Of a stretch of 64,000 bases of DNA, positions 1 through 8,641 are shown in pieces (the first letter of the stretch is position 1; each line of letters starts with the position of its first letter). Both the position numbers and the translations under genes were made by a program. The DNA comes from an uncultured Clostridia bacterium (GTDB taxonomy: Bacteria; Bacillota; Clostridia; Lachnospirales; Lachnospiraceae). The stretch spans positions 62,001 to 126,000 of the forward strand of contig CANDNA010000002.1 of assembly GCA_947385955.1 (NCBI GenBank), written 5' to 3'. The notes below the pieces were generated by a model, which saw only the letters and a list, made by a program, of their open reading frames with translations, searched no databases and was not told the origin of the DNA.

Positions 1-393
1 GGCTTCTGCGATGAAGGGCAGGTCTATATCGTACCGATGAATTTCGGATATGCGGCCCGGCAGGACCGGTATACCTTCTATTTCCACAGTGCCAAAGAAG
101 GAAGAAAGATAGATTTGATCCAAAAAAATCCCCATGTGGGGATTGAGCTGGACACAGGGGGCCAGCTCATTGCATCCGATCTGGCCTGCGGCTGTTCGGC
201 CCGCTACCAGAGCATTGTTGCAAGCGGCATCCTGCATATGGTAACGGACCCTGCAGAAAAGCAGGCAGGGCTGATCGCCATTCTGAAACACACCACAGGA
301 AAGCAGGACTGGCATTTTGACGAATCCATGCTGCAGGCTGTCTGTGTATTCAAAGCAGACATTACCAATCTCTCCTGTAAAGAACATAAATAG
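1..393 (+). CDS. Pyridoxamine 5'-phosphate oxidase-family protein (partial, 5' end outside window)
   Basis: The reading frame is open from base 1, so the gene starts upstream of the window; about 130 C-terminal residues are visible. The residues VPMNFGY followed by YFHSAKEGRKIDL match the flavin-binding core of small FMN split-barrel proteins of the NimA/PNPOx-like group, which typically have about 155 residues. Conserved parts are the FHSA...GRKID loop and the later SIVASG strand. Such proteins bind flavin and are usually oxidoreductases of unassigned substrate; the 5-nitroimidazole reductases belong here, but resistance cannot be inferred. It converges on the hemolysin III gene downstream. 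Confidence 0.8.
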   Translation, partial: GFCDEGQVYIVPMNFGYAARQDRYTFYFHSAKEGRKIDLIQKNPHVGIELDTGGQLIASDLACGCSARYQSIVASGILHMVTDPAEKQAGLIAILKHTTGKQDWHFDESMLQAVCVFKADITNLSCKEHK

Positions 394-442
394 GCAAATC
401 ACGCAGCATTTATACAGATGCAATCACCAATGTGCTTCCATA

Positions 443-1093
443 TTATGCCACATATCCATACATAAAGATGAAATGACAGATGCTTCCTCCGATCACGAAT
501 AAGTGAAAGATTTCATGGGAGCCGAAATTTTCATGTTTTCCGTTGAAAATGGGAAGTTTCAACGCATAGATCACACCGCCTATGGTGTAAACAATACCTC
601 CTGCCAGCAGCCACAGAAACGCTCCCAGAGGCAGCAGCGCCCGAAGCTGTCCGAATACAAGGACGCATACCCAGCCCAGGGCAATATATACGACTGAGGA
701 AAACCATTTGGGACAGGTGATCCACAGTACATTGACAGCCATGCCAAACATGGCAATCCCCCATACCAGTCCCAGCAGAAACAGGCCCGTCCTGCCCTCC
801 AGTACGATCAGGCAGACCGGTGTATAGGAGCCTGCGATCATAACAAATATCATCATATGGTCTATTTTACGAAATACTTTCAGCGCTTTGGCCGATACAT
901 TCACTGCATGATAGGTGGTACTGGCCCCATACAGCAGGATCATACTGAGCATGAAGATTCCCATTGCGGCAAAGCAGGTCGTGCCTGCACTCATTCCTGA
1001 TTTTACCAGCAAAGGCACCGAAGCAAATACCGCCATCATCATCCCTATAAAATGTGTAATCGCGCTTCCCGGTTCTCTTATCGTAATCTGCAT
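443..1093 (-). CDS. Hemolysin III / PAQR-family membrane protein
   Basis: 216 residues with about seven hydrophobic segments. The signature positions of the HlyIII/PAQR family are seen: an early GSAITHFIG (first conserved His), an AS-TYH motif after segment two (residues around 58-62), a KIDHMMIF motif (Asp-His) and a C-terminal HEIFHLFVIGGSICHF with two His residues. The His residues are thought to bind a metal in this superfamily of integral membrane hydrolases. The name hemolysin is historical; the actual role in Firmicutes is unclear. The start has a GGAGGTGTCAGG-type ribosome site. Confidence 0.88.
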   Translation of the reverse strand: MQITIREPGSAITHFIGMMMAVFASVPLLVKSGMSAGTTCFAAMGIFMLSMILLYGASTTYHAVNVSAKALKVFRKIDHMMIFVMIAGSYTPVCLIVLEGRTGLFLLGLVWGIAMFGMAVNVLWITCPKWFSSVVYIALGWVCVLVFGQLRALLPLGAFLWLLAGGIVYTIGGVIYALKLPIFNGKHENFGSHEIFHLFVIGGSICHFIFMYGYVA

Positions 1094-1125
1094 CCTGACA
1101 CCTCCGTATATCCAGATATTTACAT

Positions 1126-1173
1126 GTAGTATTCATTACTACGTGTTATATCTATAATATTACGTTATATTAT
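1126..1173 (-). promoter_or_regulatory. Two AT-rich palindromes upstream of the hemolysin III gene
   Basis: GTAGTA-TTCAT-TACTAC (1126-1142) is a perfect 6-5-6 inverted repeat, and ATAATAT-TACGTT-ATATTAT (1154-1173) is a perfect 7-6-7 inverted repeat. Both lie where the promoter of the minus-strand hemolysin III gene should be. They look like operators, but no regulator can be named from the sequence. Confidence 0.45.
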
Positions 1174-1197
1174 ATGCAATGTCAATAAGAAATACCC

Positions 1198-1479
1198 CTA
1201 TCTTTCATTTTTTTCATCTTCTTCAATCACCTGTATTTCCAGATAATCAAAATCCACCGTTTCGATAAAACAGTCCTTTGTAAATCTGGCCCTGGCGTGA
1301 CGCTTAAAATCATTTACCACTGCATCCAGCCAGATCGGCTGCTCCAGGTCAAACCGGCCGCAGCACTCTTCCAGAGCAGCAAACACTTTGTGCGTTCTGG
1401 TATCTTCTTCCGGTCTTTCAATTACCGTATCCCGTAGCATCCGGTTGTCTTTCCACAGTTTACACCACATGCGAAACAT
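1198..1479 (-). CDS. Small conserved hypothetical protein
   Basis: 93 residues, acidic at the C-terminus (EVIEEDEKNE). The start at 1479 is chosen because AGGGGAGGTGAAAGGA precedes it at normal spacing; an upstream in-frame extension would start inside that ribosome site. The protein has no membrane segment or signal peptide and no motif I recognise. It is divergent from the alarmone synthetase gene. Function unknown. Confidence 0.6.
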   Translation of the reverse strand: MFRMWCKLWKDNRMLRDTVIERPEEDTRTHKVFAALEECCGRFDLEQPIWLDAVVNDFKRHARARFTKDCFIETVDFDYLEIQVIEEDEKNER

Positions 1480-1564
1480 CTGAATCCTTTCACCTCCCCT
1501 GTCTTTTTTCACAATACTTTTTTCCTATTTATTAATTTTTTGTGAATAATACACATCCCCATTG

Positions 1565-1604
1565 TTTTGTGATATAATCATATTATAGTAGCTCTTGGCA
1601 TACA
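1565..1604 (+). promoter_or_regulatory. Candidate promoter for the alarmone synthetase gene
   Basis: TTGTTT followed 16 bases later by TATAGT, with a second TATAAT inside the spacer region, upstream of the gene starting at 1636. The intergenic stretch also has to hold the divergent promoter of the gene at 1479. Confidence 0.4.
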
Positions 1605-1635
1605 ATAATAGTATTCTGCCATAAACAAACGAGGT

Positions 1636-2304
1636 ATGCAAATGGAATTTAAACCTTCACCAGACAGCGGAGTGGACTCATGGAAGGAAGTCACACTGAT
1701 TTACAATTCAGCATTAAAGGAAATCGGAACCAAACTGGAAATTTTAAATGATGAATTTCAGCATGTGCATAGATATAATCCGATTGAGCATATCAAATCC
1801 AGACTGAAATCGCCGGAAAGCATCGTCAAAAAGCTCAAAAAACACGGCTATGAATCCACCATAGAAAATATGGTAAATTATGTCAATGATATTGCCGGTG
1901 TCCGTGTCATCTGCTCTTTTACATCCGATATTTACCGGATTGCAGAGATGATTACCAACCAGAGCGACATCAAAGTGCTTTCTGTCAAGGATTATATCAA
2001 GCACCCGAAACCCAGCGGCTACAGAAGCTATCATATGATCGTTTCCATCCCTATCTTTTTATCGGACCGAAGCGCCGATACCAAAGTGGAGATACAGATC
2101 CGGACGGTGGCAATGGATTTCTGGGCCAGCCTGGAACACAAGATTAACTACAAATTTGAAGGAAAGGCTCCTGTATTCATCAAAAATGAGCTGATTGAAT
2201 GTGCCAAGATTATTTATGAACTGGATGACCGGATGCTTTCCCTCAATGATCAGGTACTTACATACAGCAAGCGGGCAAAAAGCGACAGTGTAAACGCTCC
2301 CTGA
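1636..2304 (+). CDS. Small alarmone synthetase, RelQ/YjbM type (GTP pyrophosphokinase)
   Basis: 222 residues, the size of single-domain RelA/SpoT-homologous synthetases. It carries the synthetase domain only: SIVKKL (ATP contact), DIAGVRVIC, then KPSGYRSYHMIV (about residues 129-140) and the catalytic EIQIRTVAMDFWASLEHKI (about 152-170). The hydrolase HD domain of long Rel proteins is missing. It should make ppGpp/pppGpp (and perhaps pGpp) in the cytosol under stress. The start follows ACGAGGTATGCAA, and the stop codon lies inside the terminator stem. Confidence 0.93.
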   Translation: MQMEFKPSPDSGVDSWKEVTLIYNSALKEIGTKLEILNDEFQHVHRYNPIEHIKSRLKSPESIVKKLKKHGYESTIENMVNYVNDIAGVRVICSFTSDIYRIAEMITNQSDIKVLSVKDYIKHPKPSGYRSYHMIVSIPIFLSDRSADTKVEIQIRTVAMDFWASLEHKINYKFEGKAPVFIKNELIECAKIIYELDDRMLSLNDQVLTYSKRAKSDSVNAP

Positions 2305-2329
2305 CACAGGTTCAGGGAGCGTTTTTTTG
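2293..2329 (+). terminator. Intrinsic terminator of the alarmone synthetase gene
   Basis: AACGCTCCCTGA pairs perfectly with TCAGGGAGCGTT around a 7-base loop, followed by a run of seven T. The stop codon TGA is part of the left stem. Confidence 0.9.
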
Positions 2330-2337
2330 CCTTGTTT

Positions 2338-3354
2338 CTATTCTTCATATCCGTTGGGATTGTTTTTCTGCCATCTCCAGGAATCTTCACACATTTCTTT
2401 GATGCCATACTCCGCCTTCCATCCAAGCTCTTTTTCCGCTTTGGAAGCGTCTGAATAGCAGGTGGCGATGTCGCCTGCACGTCTGTCCTTGATTACATAA
2501 GGGATCTTTACGCCGGAAGCCTCTTCAAAATTCTTTACAATATCCAGCACACTGTAGCCCACACCGGTACCCAGATTATAGATCTCCGTGCCCGGATTCT
2601 GACGGATCTTTTCAATGGCTTTTACATGGCCTCTGGCCAGATCCACTACATGGATATAGTCCCGGACTCCGGTTCCGTCCGGCGTATCATAATCATTGCC
2701 AAACACACCCAGCTCTTTTAATTTCCCCACTGCCACCTGTGTAATATAAGGCATCAGATTATTGGGAATCCCATTGGGATTTTCTCCGATGGTACCGCTC
2801 TTATGAGCACCAATCGGATTGAAATACCGGAGCAGGATCACATTCCATTCCGGATCTGCTTTCTGCATATCCATCAGGATCTGTTCCAGCATCCCTTTGG
2901 TCTGTCCGTAAGGATTGGTGATCTGTCCCTTGGGGCACTCTTCCGTAATCGGAATAAAAGCCGGATTACCATAAACGGTGGCCGAGGAAGAGAAAATAAT
3001 ATTTTTTACATTATGTCTGCGCATCACATCCACCAGAACCAGTGTACCGCTGATATTATTGTAATAATATTCCCAGGGTTTCGCTACCGACTCGCCTACT
3101 GCCTTCAGACCGGCGAAATGGATGCAGCAGTCAACAGACTCCGCAGCAAACACCTTTTCCAGCCCTTCTCTGTCCAGAATATCCACCTCATAAAAGGTGA
3201 CCGGCTTCCCTGTAATCTTCTCCACCCGTTTCAAAGACTTCTCACTGGAATTGCTCAGATTATCCACTACGACCACATCGTAGCCGGCCTCCTGCAACTC
3301 CACTACCGTATGGCTGCCGATATAGCCGGCGCCGCCTGTTACCAAGATTGCCAT
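2338..3354 (-). CDS. galE: UDP-glucose 4-epimerase GalE
   Basis: 338 residues, the usual length. The N-terminal Rossmann motif GGAGYIGSH (residues 7-15) binds [11 protein letters not shown] supplies the catalytic Ser/Thr, and YGQTKGMLE the Tyr-x3-Lys pair. It interconverts UDP-glucose and UDP-galactose (often also the GlcNAc/GalNAc pair) for the Leloir pathway and cell-surface glycans. The start follows ACAGGAGGAGCT. The neighbouring gene for a UDP-sugar pyrophosphorylase lies upstream on the same strand, with a separate promoter between them. Confidence 0.96.
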   Translation of the reverse strand: MAILVTGGAGYIGSHTVVELQEAGYDVVVVDNLSNSSEKSLKRVEKITGKPVTFYEVDILDREGLEKVFAAESVDCCIHFAGLKAVGESVAKPWEYYYNNISGTLVLVDVMRRHNVKNIIFSSSATVYGNPAFIPITEECPKGQITNPYGQTKGMLEQILMDMQKADPEWNVILLRYFNPIGAHKSGTIGENPNGIPNNLMPYITQVAVGKLKELGVFGNDYDTPDGTGVRDYIHVVDLARGHVKAIEKIRQNPGTEIYNLGTGVGYSVLDIVKNFEEASGVKIPYVIKDRRAGDIATCYSDASKAEKELGWKAEYGIKEMCEDSWRWQKNNPNGYEE

Positions 3355-3423
3355 AGCTCCTCCTGTTCCGGAATGTACCGCCTGCGTACTTCCTGATTCT
3401 ATTTGTTTTCTCTTTCTGTTCTC

Positions 3424-3452
3424 AGTGTACAGAAAACCCCTGCTGTATTCAA
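3424..3452 (-). promoter_or_regulatory. Candidate galE promoter
   Basis: On the minus strand TTGAAT (3452-3447) and TACACT (3429-3424) are separated by exactly 17 bases, about 70 bases upstream of the galE start. Confidence 0.5.
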
Positions 3453-3508
3453 GATGGGAATGTTACAGAAATCTGTCAAAATGTTAAACCAGGTTCTGCT
3501 TTTTACAG

Positions 3509-4741
3509 CTACAGCTCTATGCCGTTCTTTGCCAGCAATGCTCTTGCACTCTCTACAGAATCCACACCGGTCCTGTTTTTAATCGGCGCAAATTCCTTTT
3601 CCCGTACCACTTCATACGGAAGGCAGCTGTCCAGCTCATGTACCATATCCAGTACAAGCTGCTCATATTTATAGCCGTTGGGCTTTTCCGGGCGGAAAAG
3701 ATTCCCGTTTTCATCCAGATGCGGAATCTTTTTTTCCACCACATGCAGCGGCAGATGATTGTTCATAATCGCTTCCAGATCCTGTACCCGGAACAGATAG
3801 TTTAATATCGCCCCGAAATTATAGGCCGGTTCCCCTTTTTCATCCTTTGCCTCCATCAGCTCCCGGGTCAGCTCATAGTATTCAATAATGGACGGCCTGC
3901 CATCCTCCAGACACATCACACCCACTTTTTCATCCGGGGCCGCCTTCCGTACCACCTTAGAACCGGACGCCTTATTCTCCGCGATCACCGCTCCTACAAA
4001 ACAGGGATCTGCAATCCGCTGCAATACATTGTCCACGGCAAACACATTCAGCCATTCCACCCCGAGCGCATGCATCTTTTCTCCCACCCCGCTCCGTTCC
4101 ATCGAAACGAACCAGCCGCCGTTTCCATTGGGAGAGGTGGAAATCTTCCCCTTCTCCTCCATATATACTTTGCCTGCATAATCAGAGGCCGGCGCCATTT
4201 CCTGACGGAAGAAAAATACAGATTCCTCCTGATATCCGAAATACCCATGCTCCCGGAAAAACTGCACGGTCGCTTCATGGTTTTTATCACTGGTCATCAC
4301 AAAAAACGGAATCCATGTACCGCTTTTTTCCACCACATCCAACGTATTGCGGACAATCCGTTCAAATATATAGACCGGTCTGGTCAATCCGATATCATAC
4401 ATCCCCTTGGGATCCTCTGAGCCCAGCCGGGTCCCCATACCCCCTGCCAGAAGCACAGCGCCCACTTTTCCGGCCCTGATGGCTTCCAGTCCCAACCGCT
4501 CAAACTCCTCTTTCCGTTTCCCGCTCTCCTCAAGCTCCATAGCAGCCAGCGGTGCGATTTCTCCCCTGCCCGCCTGCTTTTTCTCTTCTTTCTCTCTGGA
4601 AGTCAACACGGAAAAATCCGTCGCCATAATCTGTGCCAGCAGTGCTTCTTTCTGCTCCTGTGACAGCTCTTCAAAATATTGCAGGACATGCAGTTGTCCG
4701 TAAGTTTTCAGCTTTTCATACGCTTTTTCATAGGTTGTCAT
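3509..4741 (-). CDS. UDPGP-family UTP--sugar-1-phosphate uridylyltransferase
   Basis: 410 residues. The nucleotide-binding loop LLAGGMGTRLGSEDPKGM (about 97-114) and the PNGNGGWF motif (about 205-212) identify the eukaryote-type UDPGP family (UDP-GlcNAc or UDP-Glc pyrophosphorylase), not the bacterial GalU/GlmU families. The product would be UDP-glucose or UDP-N-acetylhexosamine, feeding GalE next door. The substrate cannot be settled from motifs alone. The start follows AAGGTGGAACGGAT. The N-terminal 80 residues form a helical region typical of the family. Confidence 0.87.
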   Translation of the reverse strand: MTTYEKAYEKLKTYGQLHVLQYFEELSQEQKEALLAQIMATDFSVLTSREKEEKKQAGRGEIAPLAAMELEESGKRKEEFERLGLEAIRAGKVGAVLLAGGMGTRLGSEDPKGMYDIGLTRPVYIFERIVRNTLDVVEKSGTWIPFFVMTSDKNHEATVQFFREHGYFGYQEESVFFFRQEMAPASDYAGKVYMEEKGKISTSPNGNGGWFVSMERSGVGEKMHALGVEWLNVFAVDNVLQRIADPCFVGAVIAENKASGSKVVRKAAPDEKVGVMCLEDGRPSIIEYYELTRELMEAKDEKGEPAYNFGAILNYLFRVQDLEAIMNNHLPLHVVEKKIPHLDENGNLFRPEKPNGYKYEQLVLDMVHELDSCLPYEVVREKEFAPIKNRTGVDSVESARALLAKNGIEL

Positions 4742-4798
4742 ATCCGTTCCACCTTTCCTGTTGCCTTACCGCAGGCTGTCTGAAGTCAGTCCGCATCC

Positions 4799-5722
4799 TC
4801 ATTCATCCAGTGACAGAGAATCAAAAAATCCTCCGCTCCGGAACCGGGCATCTTTTTCTTTCAGCAGATAAGCCTTCATCTCTGCCAGTTCCGTCCCCAT
4901 ATCGCAGAGCGCCGCATCAAAATTTTCCTCGGTCAGCGCACCGATATCCAGCAGGATATCATAATATTCCTTTCTGTTGCCAAACTCCTCTTTCACGATC
5001 TTCCATGCCGCCTCACAGGCACAGCCCCTGGTATGGGCCTTGATATAGTCAGCCAGCTCCCGGCGCACTTCTTCCTCCAGCCCTTTGTCATACAAGAGAC
5101 GCAGCAAGGCCAGCCGTGATTTGCTTTTACGCTTCTGCTCCAGAAAATAATCCAGATTGTTCTCCATACTGCCTATATCTTCTTCTCCGCATAAAATCGT
5201 ATTCTGGTAACCGTCCCGATCCGGTGTATGCAGCACCTGCAGCAGCCGACTGTCCCACTTCCGAATCCAGGCTTCTCCGCCTGCCTCCAACGGATTCAAA
5301 AGATAGGGGTCCTCCAGCTTGTGTACCGCCGCTGCCAGCAGGCCGCCGATACAGACCTGATCGGCTTCCGGCAGCGCCCTCTCCCCGCCCTGCTCCAGAA
5401 GCATCAGTTCCAGACGTTCACACTGCAAAAAAGCTCCCTTGCCAAACCGGATACGCCGCCTGGGCATATGCACGCAAAACAGTCTGCTGCAATAGGCAAA
5501 TGCCCAGTCATCAATCTCCCGGATGCCCTCCGGCAGGAACACCTCCTGAACCCGCTTATTGCTGAGAAATGCTTTTCTTCCGATTTTTATAATTTCCGCT
5601 CCGTCTATACGCTCCGGTATCCGTGCAATACTGCCGCTTCCCTTCCACTGCAGTACGGTTCCCTTTCCTTCCCTCTCCTCATATTGGAAAGCCTGTTCTC
5701 CCGATTCCCATTCTCTGATCAT
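4799..5722 (-). CDS. BspA-type leucine-rich repeat protein
   Basis: 307 residues without a signal peptide. Residues about 25-110 hold short LRR_5-type repeats (IPERIDGAEIIKIGRKAFLSN, VFLPEGIREIDDWAFAYCS, RIRFGKGAFLQCERL). The remaining two thirds are helical, with a Lys-rich stretch near EQKRKSKSRLALL and an acidic end. The gene begins 10 bases after the MoxR-type gene, so it is probably co-transcribed with the ATPase and the VWA protein. LRR proteins of this kind mediate protein contacts; no specific partner is known. Confidence 0.75.
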   Translation of the reverse strand: MIREWESGEQAFQYEEREGKGTVLQWKGSGSIARIPERIDGAEIIKIGRKAFLSNKRVQEVFLPEGIREIDDWAFAYCSRLFCVHMPRRRIRFGKGAFLQCERLELMLLEQGGERALPEADQVCIGGLLAAAVHKLEDPYLLNPLEAGGEAWIRKWDSRLLQVLHTPDRDGYQNTILCGEEDIGSMENNLDYFLEQKRKSKSRLALLRLLYDKGLEEEVRRELADYIKAHTRGCACEAAWKIVKEEFGNRKEYYDILLDIGALTEENFDAALCDMGTELAEMKAYLLKEKDARFRSGGFFDSLSLDE

Positions 5723-5731
5723 TTCTTTCTT

Positions 5732-7237
5732 TTACAGCCCCAGTGCTGTTATTTCCCCCTGCAGTTCATTTCTCCGTTCTGAAATCAGCAGCGCATTGTT
5801 ATGCCGTGTGTAATCTTCACTTCCAAACATTCCGATAAACCGGGCACTGTCATCATTGACTGTCAGTTCCGTTACAAAGATCAGCATCTCATTGCCTTCC
5901 GGAAATACATCTTCCAAAAATCCGAAAAGTGCATGCAGCCGCCCGCTTACCCGCCCGGTTTCCTGTTTCATGGCGTTCACCCGCTCCTGGAAACGGTTCT
6001 GTATCCCGTCAAAGCCGCCGTCTGCATCCTGCTTCAGCAGACATGCTTTTTGCTCCTCCTGCAGAAATGCCAGCACCTGTTTCTTCTTTTTCCGCTCTGC
6101 TTTTGACAGTGCACCTGCCTTCTGCAATGACAGCAAATGCTCTTCCAGACGCTTTGCCTGCCCTTCCAGGAGCGTTTCCAACGTTGCTTCTCCCCTGGCC
6201 AGCAATGCTTTCACCGCCTTTAATACTCCGGTCAGCTCTTTCAGATAATCTGCTGTCTCCACAACCCCGCGCATCTCGCTTTGGATCTGATCCAGCAGCA
6301 TTCCCAGCAGAGACAGCCGTTCGTCAAAGGGCGCCATCCTGGCCCTCTCTTTTGCTGACTCCGGCGCCTGTCCCGACAGGATATTCCAGATCTGATAATC
6401 CCGTTTGTACTTATTATAAAGATCATAATAAGCCGTAAATTCTCTGGCTATTTTTTCATTCCGAATGTACTGGCTTACCAGCTCTTCTTCCACGGTCAGC
6501 CCTTCCTCTTCATACAGGAGCAAAATTTCCGACAAATCCTCCCACCCTCTGGCCGTCACATAGGTCTTGCCCTTCATGGTAGCTTCAATACGATAAAAAT
6601 GCTCCTTTTTCAGCTCCAGATAATTCAGTATGGCGCTGTGGATTCCCTGCCCTGATGCATATTCCTTCCAGGTCCGATAGTCTGCTTCCACATCCAGCAC
6701 TTTCAGTCTGTCCAGTGTCACCACATCAAATTCCCGGACAGATTTATTATATTCCGGCGGGTTTCCGGCCGTCACCACCACCCAGCCCTCCGGAATCCTG
6801 TGCCGTCCGAACACTTTATATTGCAGAAACTGCAGCATGGACGGCGCCAGTGTTTCCGATACACAGTTGATTTCGTCCAGAAACAGGATCCCTTCCCGGA
6901 TACCGCTCGCTTCCATTGTCTCATATACAGAAGAAATAATTTCACTCATAGTATACTCGGAAACATCCGTCACAACACCGTCATAGGTTTTCTGGCAGAT
7001 AAAGGGCAGCCCCAGAGCCGACTGCCTGGTATGATGGGTCATGGAATAGGACACCAGCGCAAGTCCCAGTTCCTGTGCGATCTGCTCCATAATGGCCGTT
7101 TTACCGATTCCGGGCGCCCCCAGCAAAAAGACGGGCCGCTGCCGCACCACCGGAATCCGATACTCTCCAAACTCATCTTTCTTCAGATAGATTCTCACGC
7201 AGTCTTTAATATAATCCTTCGCCTGCTTAATATTCAT
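5732..7237 (-). CDS. MoxR-type AAA ATPase
   Basis: 501 residues. The N-terminal AAA domain has Walker A GAPGIGKTA (about 40-48), Walker B LFLDEINCVS (about 118-127) and sensor-1 VVTAGNPPEYN. The C-terminal half is coiled-coil-like and Lys/Glu-rich (KKKKQVLAFLQEEQ). MoxR ATPases work as chaperones with VWA-domain partners; the partner gene here overlaps by 4 bases (ATGA) upstream. The ribosome site GGAGGAACAGAAGGG lies inside the upstream gene. Translational coupling and 1:1 pairing support a joint complex of unknown client. Confidence 0.88.
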   Translation of the reverse strand: MNIKQAKDYIKDCVRIYLKKDEFGEYRIPVVRQRPVFLLGAPGIGKTAIMEQIAQELGLALVSYSMTHHTRQSALGLPFICQKTYDGVVTDVSEYTMSEIISSVYETMEASGIREGILFLDEINCVSETLAPSMLQFLQYKVFGRHRIPEGWVVVTAGNPPEYNKSVREFDVVTLDRLKVLDVEADYRTWKEYASGQGIHSAILNYLELKKEHFYRIEATMKGKTYVTARGWEDLSEILLLYEEEGLTVEEELVSQYIRNEKIAREFTAYYDLYNKYKRDYQIWNILSGQAPESAKERARMAPFDERLSLLGMLLDQIQSEMRGVVETADYLKELTGVLKAVKALLARGEATLETLLEGQAKRLEEHLLSLQKAGALSKAERKKKKQVLAFLQEEQKACLLKQDADGGFDGIQNRFQERVNAMKQETGRVSGRLHALFGFLEDVFPEGNEMLIFVTELTVNDDSARFIGMFGSEDYTRHNNALLISERRNELQGEITALGL

Positions 7238-8547
7238 CCCTTCTGTTCCTCCTCCAGCATATCATCATACAAAGTGAGCGAAATCGCCCAGGGCGGGGGC
7301 GGCATCCGATTGTCATCCTCCTCCGGAAATGCAAAAATCACATCATAGTCCGGCATACTTTCCGGATAAATGCCATATCCGTCCGTAAAATAGATCAGGC
7401 CCTTCAGATTTTCAAATTCTCCCTGCTGCCGCAGTTCTTCCAGATAAGAAAACACCGGACGGAAATCTGTGCCCCCAAACCCCTGCAGCTTTCCTTCTTT
7501 CATAAACCGGTCAAAATCCCCGTCACAGGTAATCTTTGTATCGTTTTGTATCTCATGGTCGCACTGCAGGATATGCACATTGATCTTATGGAAAAAATTT
7601 TCCGTCCCTTTCAAAATGCCATAGGTTTTTCGCAGAAACCCCCGCACCACCTCTCCCCGGCAGGAAGCGGAAGTATCCAGCGCAATCACAAATTCCTTTA
7701 CCTTATGCTCCTCTTTGTACTCCAGCGGTTCCACCAATGGCAGATTCCCGTATACAGACAGGCCATAAGTGTAATAAATATAATCAAACTCATCCTCATT
7801 GACACGGATGTCCTCGCCCATCACGGCAAATCTGCGCAGCAGTTCCCCATAATCATACCGTTCCCTGGTGGCCTCCGCAAGATTCTTTTCCAGACTTTCC
7901 GACCGGTTTTTCTCCTGCGAAAAGGTTTTTAAATCGGTTTTCACCCGTTCGCTGATTTTTTTCCACTGTTCCTGTGTCAGGCTCAGTTCCTCCTGTGACC
8001 GCCAGTACATATGGGCATCCTGACAAAACAGCGCCGTCAATTCCTTTTTTTCCAGCGGGCCCATTCCGTTGCGGGTAAAATACCGATAGATCTTTTCCGC
8101 AGTCAGGCCGCCTGCATCTATTTTCATAAAATGGAGCTTCCGTGCTCTTTCCTCATCCTGCTTCAGGGCAATGTCAGGGAAACCGATTTCCAATATAGTC
8201 TGCTCTGCCGCCATATCTGCTGCCATATCCCAATACTCCTGTTCCACTTTATCATACGAAAAGCCATGAAAAAAAATCAGATGCAACAGCACATGCAGAT
8301 ACATATGGCCGATACTGCCCGGCTCTTCCCTGTATTTTTGCAGCACAAAAACCGGGTCATAATAGATTGTCCTGCCGTCGCAGGCCATGCACCCGGATAC
8401 CTTTCCCGGTGCAGATGATACATGCGCCAGCGCCGTATCCAGAAACCGCAGATGCATCATGATACTGTCCCGCGCCAGCTTCATCACCTCGGCGGCCAGC
8501 ATTTCAATTTTTCTGTCTTTTTCGCTTCCTCTCTGCTCCCACTTCAA
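7234..8547 (-). CDS. DUF2201 metallopeptidase-like / VWA-like protein, MoxR partner
   Basis: 437 residues if translation starts at the TTG at 8547 (AAAGGGATCGTGAG before it). An ATG at 8502 is the alternative; a start as far out as 8598 would read through the terminator of the preceding gene. The N-terminal half carries a His-rich helix LHVLLHLIFFHGF resembling a zincin active site. The C-terminal half is a VWA domain with ALDTSAS (metal-ion site), GFGGTDFRPVF and LIYFTDGYG. Together with the adjacent MoxR ATPase it matches the widespread MoxR/VWA chaperone pairing. Confidence 0.82.
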   Translation of the reverse strand: MKWEQRGSEKDRKIEMLAAEVMKLARDSIMMHLRFLDTALAHVSSAPGKVSGCMACDGRTIYYDPVFVLQKYREEPGSIGHMYLHVLLHLIFFHGFSYDKVEQEYWDMAADMAAEQTILEIGFPDIALKQDEERARKLHFMKIDAGGLTAEKIYRYFTRNGMGPLEKKELTALFCQDAHMYWRSQEELSLTQEQWKKISERVKTDLKTFSQEKNRSESLEKNLAEATRERYDYGELLRRFAVMGEDIRVNEDEFDYIYYTYGLSVYGNLPLVEPLEYKEEHKVKEFVIALDTSASCRGEVVRGFLRKTYGILKGTENFFHKINVHILQCDHEIQNDTKITCDGDFDRFMKEGKLQGFGGTDFRPVFSYLEELRQQGEFENLKGLIYFTDGYGIYPESMPDYDVIFAFPEEDDNRMPPPPWAISLTLYDDMLEEEQKG

Positions 8548-8582
8548 CTCACGATCCCTTTCTTTTCCCTGCGATTTATGTG

Positions 8583-8612
8583 CAAAACAAGCAGACACGA
8601 ATGCCTGCTTGT
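8583..8612 (-). terminator. Terminator after the DUF3048 gene
   Basis: On the minus strand ACAAGCAG pairs with CTGCTTGT around a 10-base loop and is followed by TTTT. It lies between the DUF3048 stop and the VWA gene. Confidence 0.7.
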
Positions 8613-8641
8613 CCGTTCTGCACTATTTGTGTGCTGCCTTC

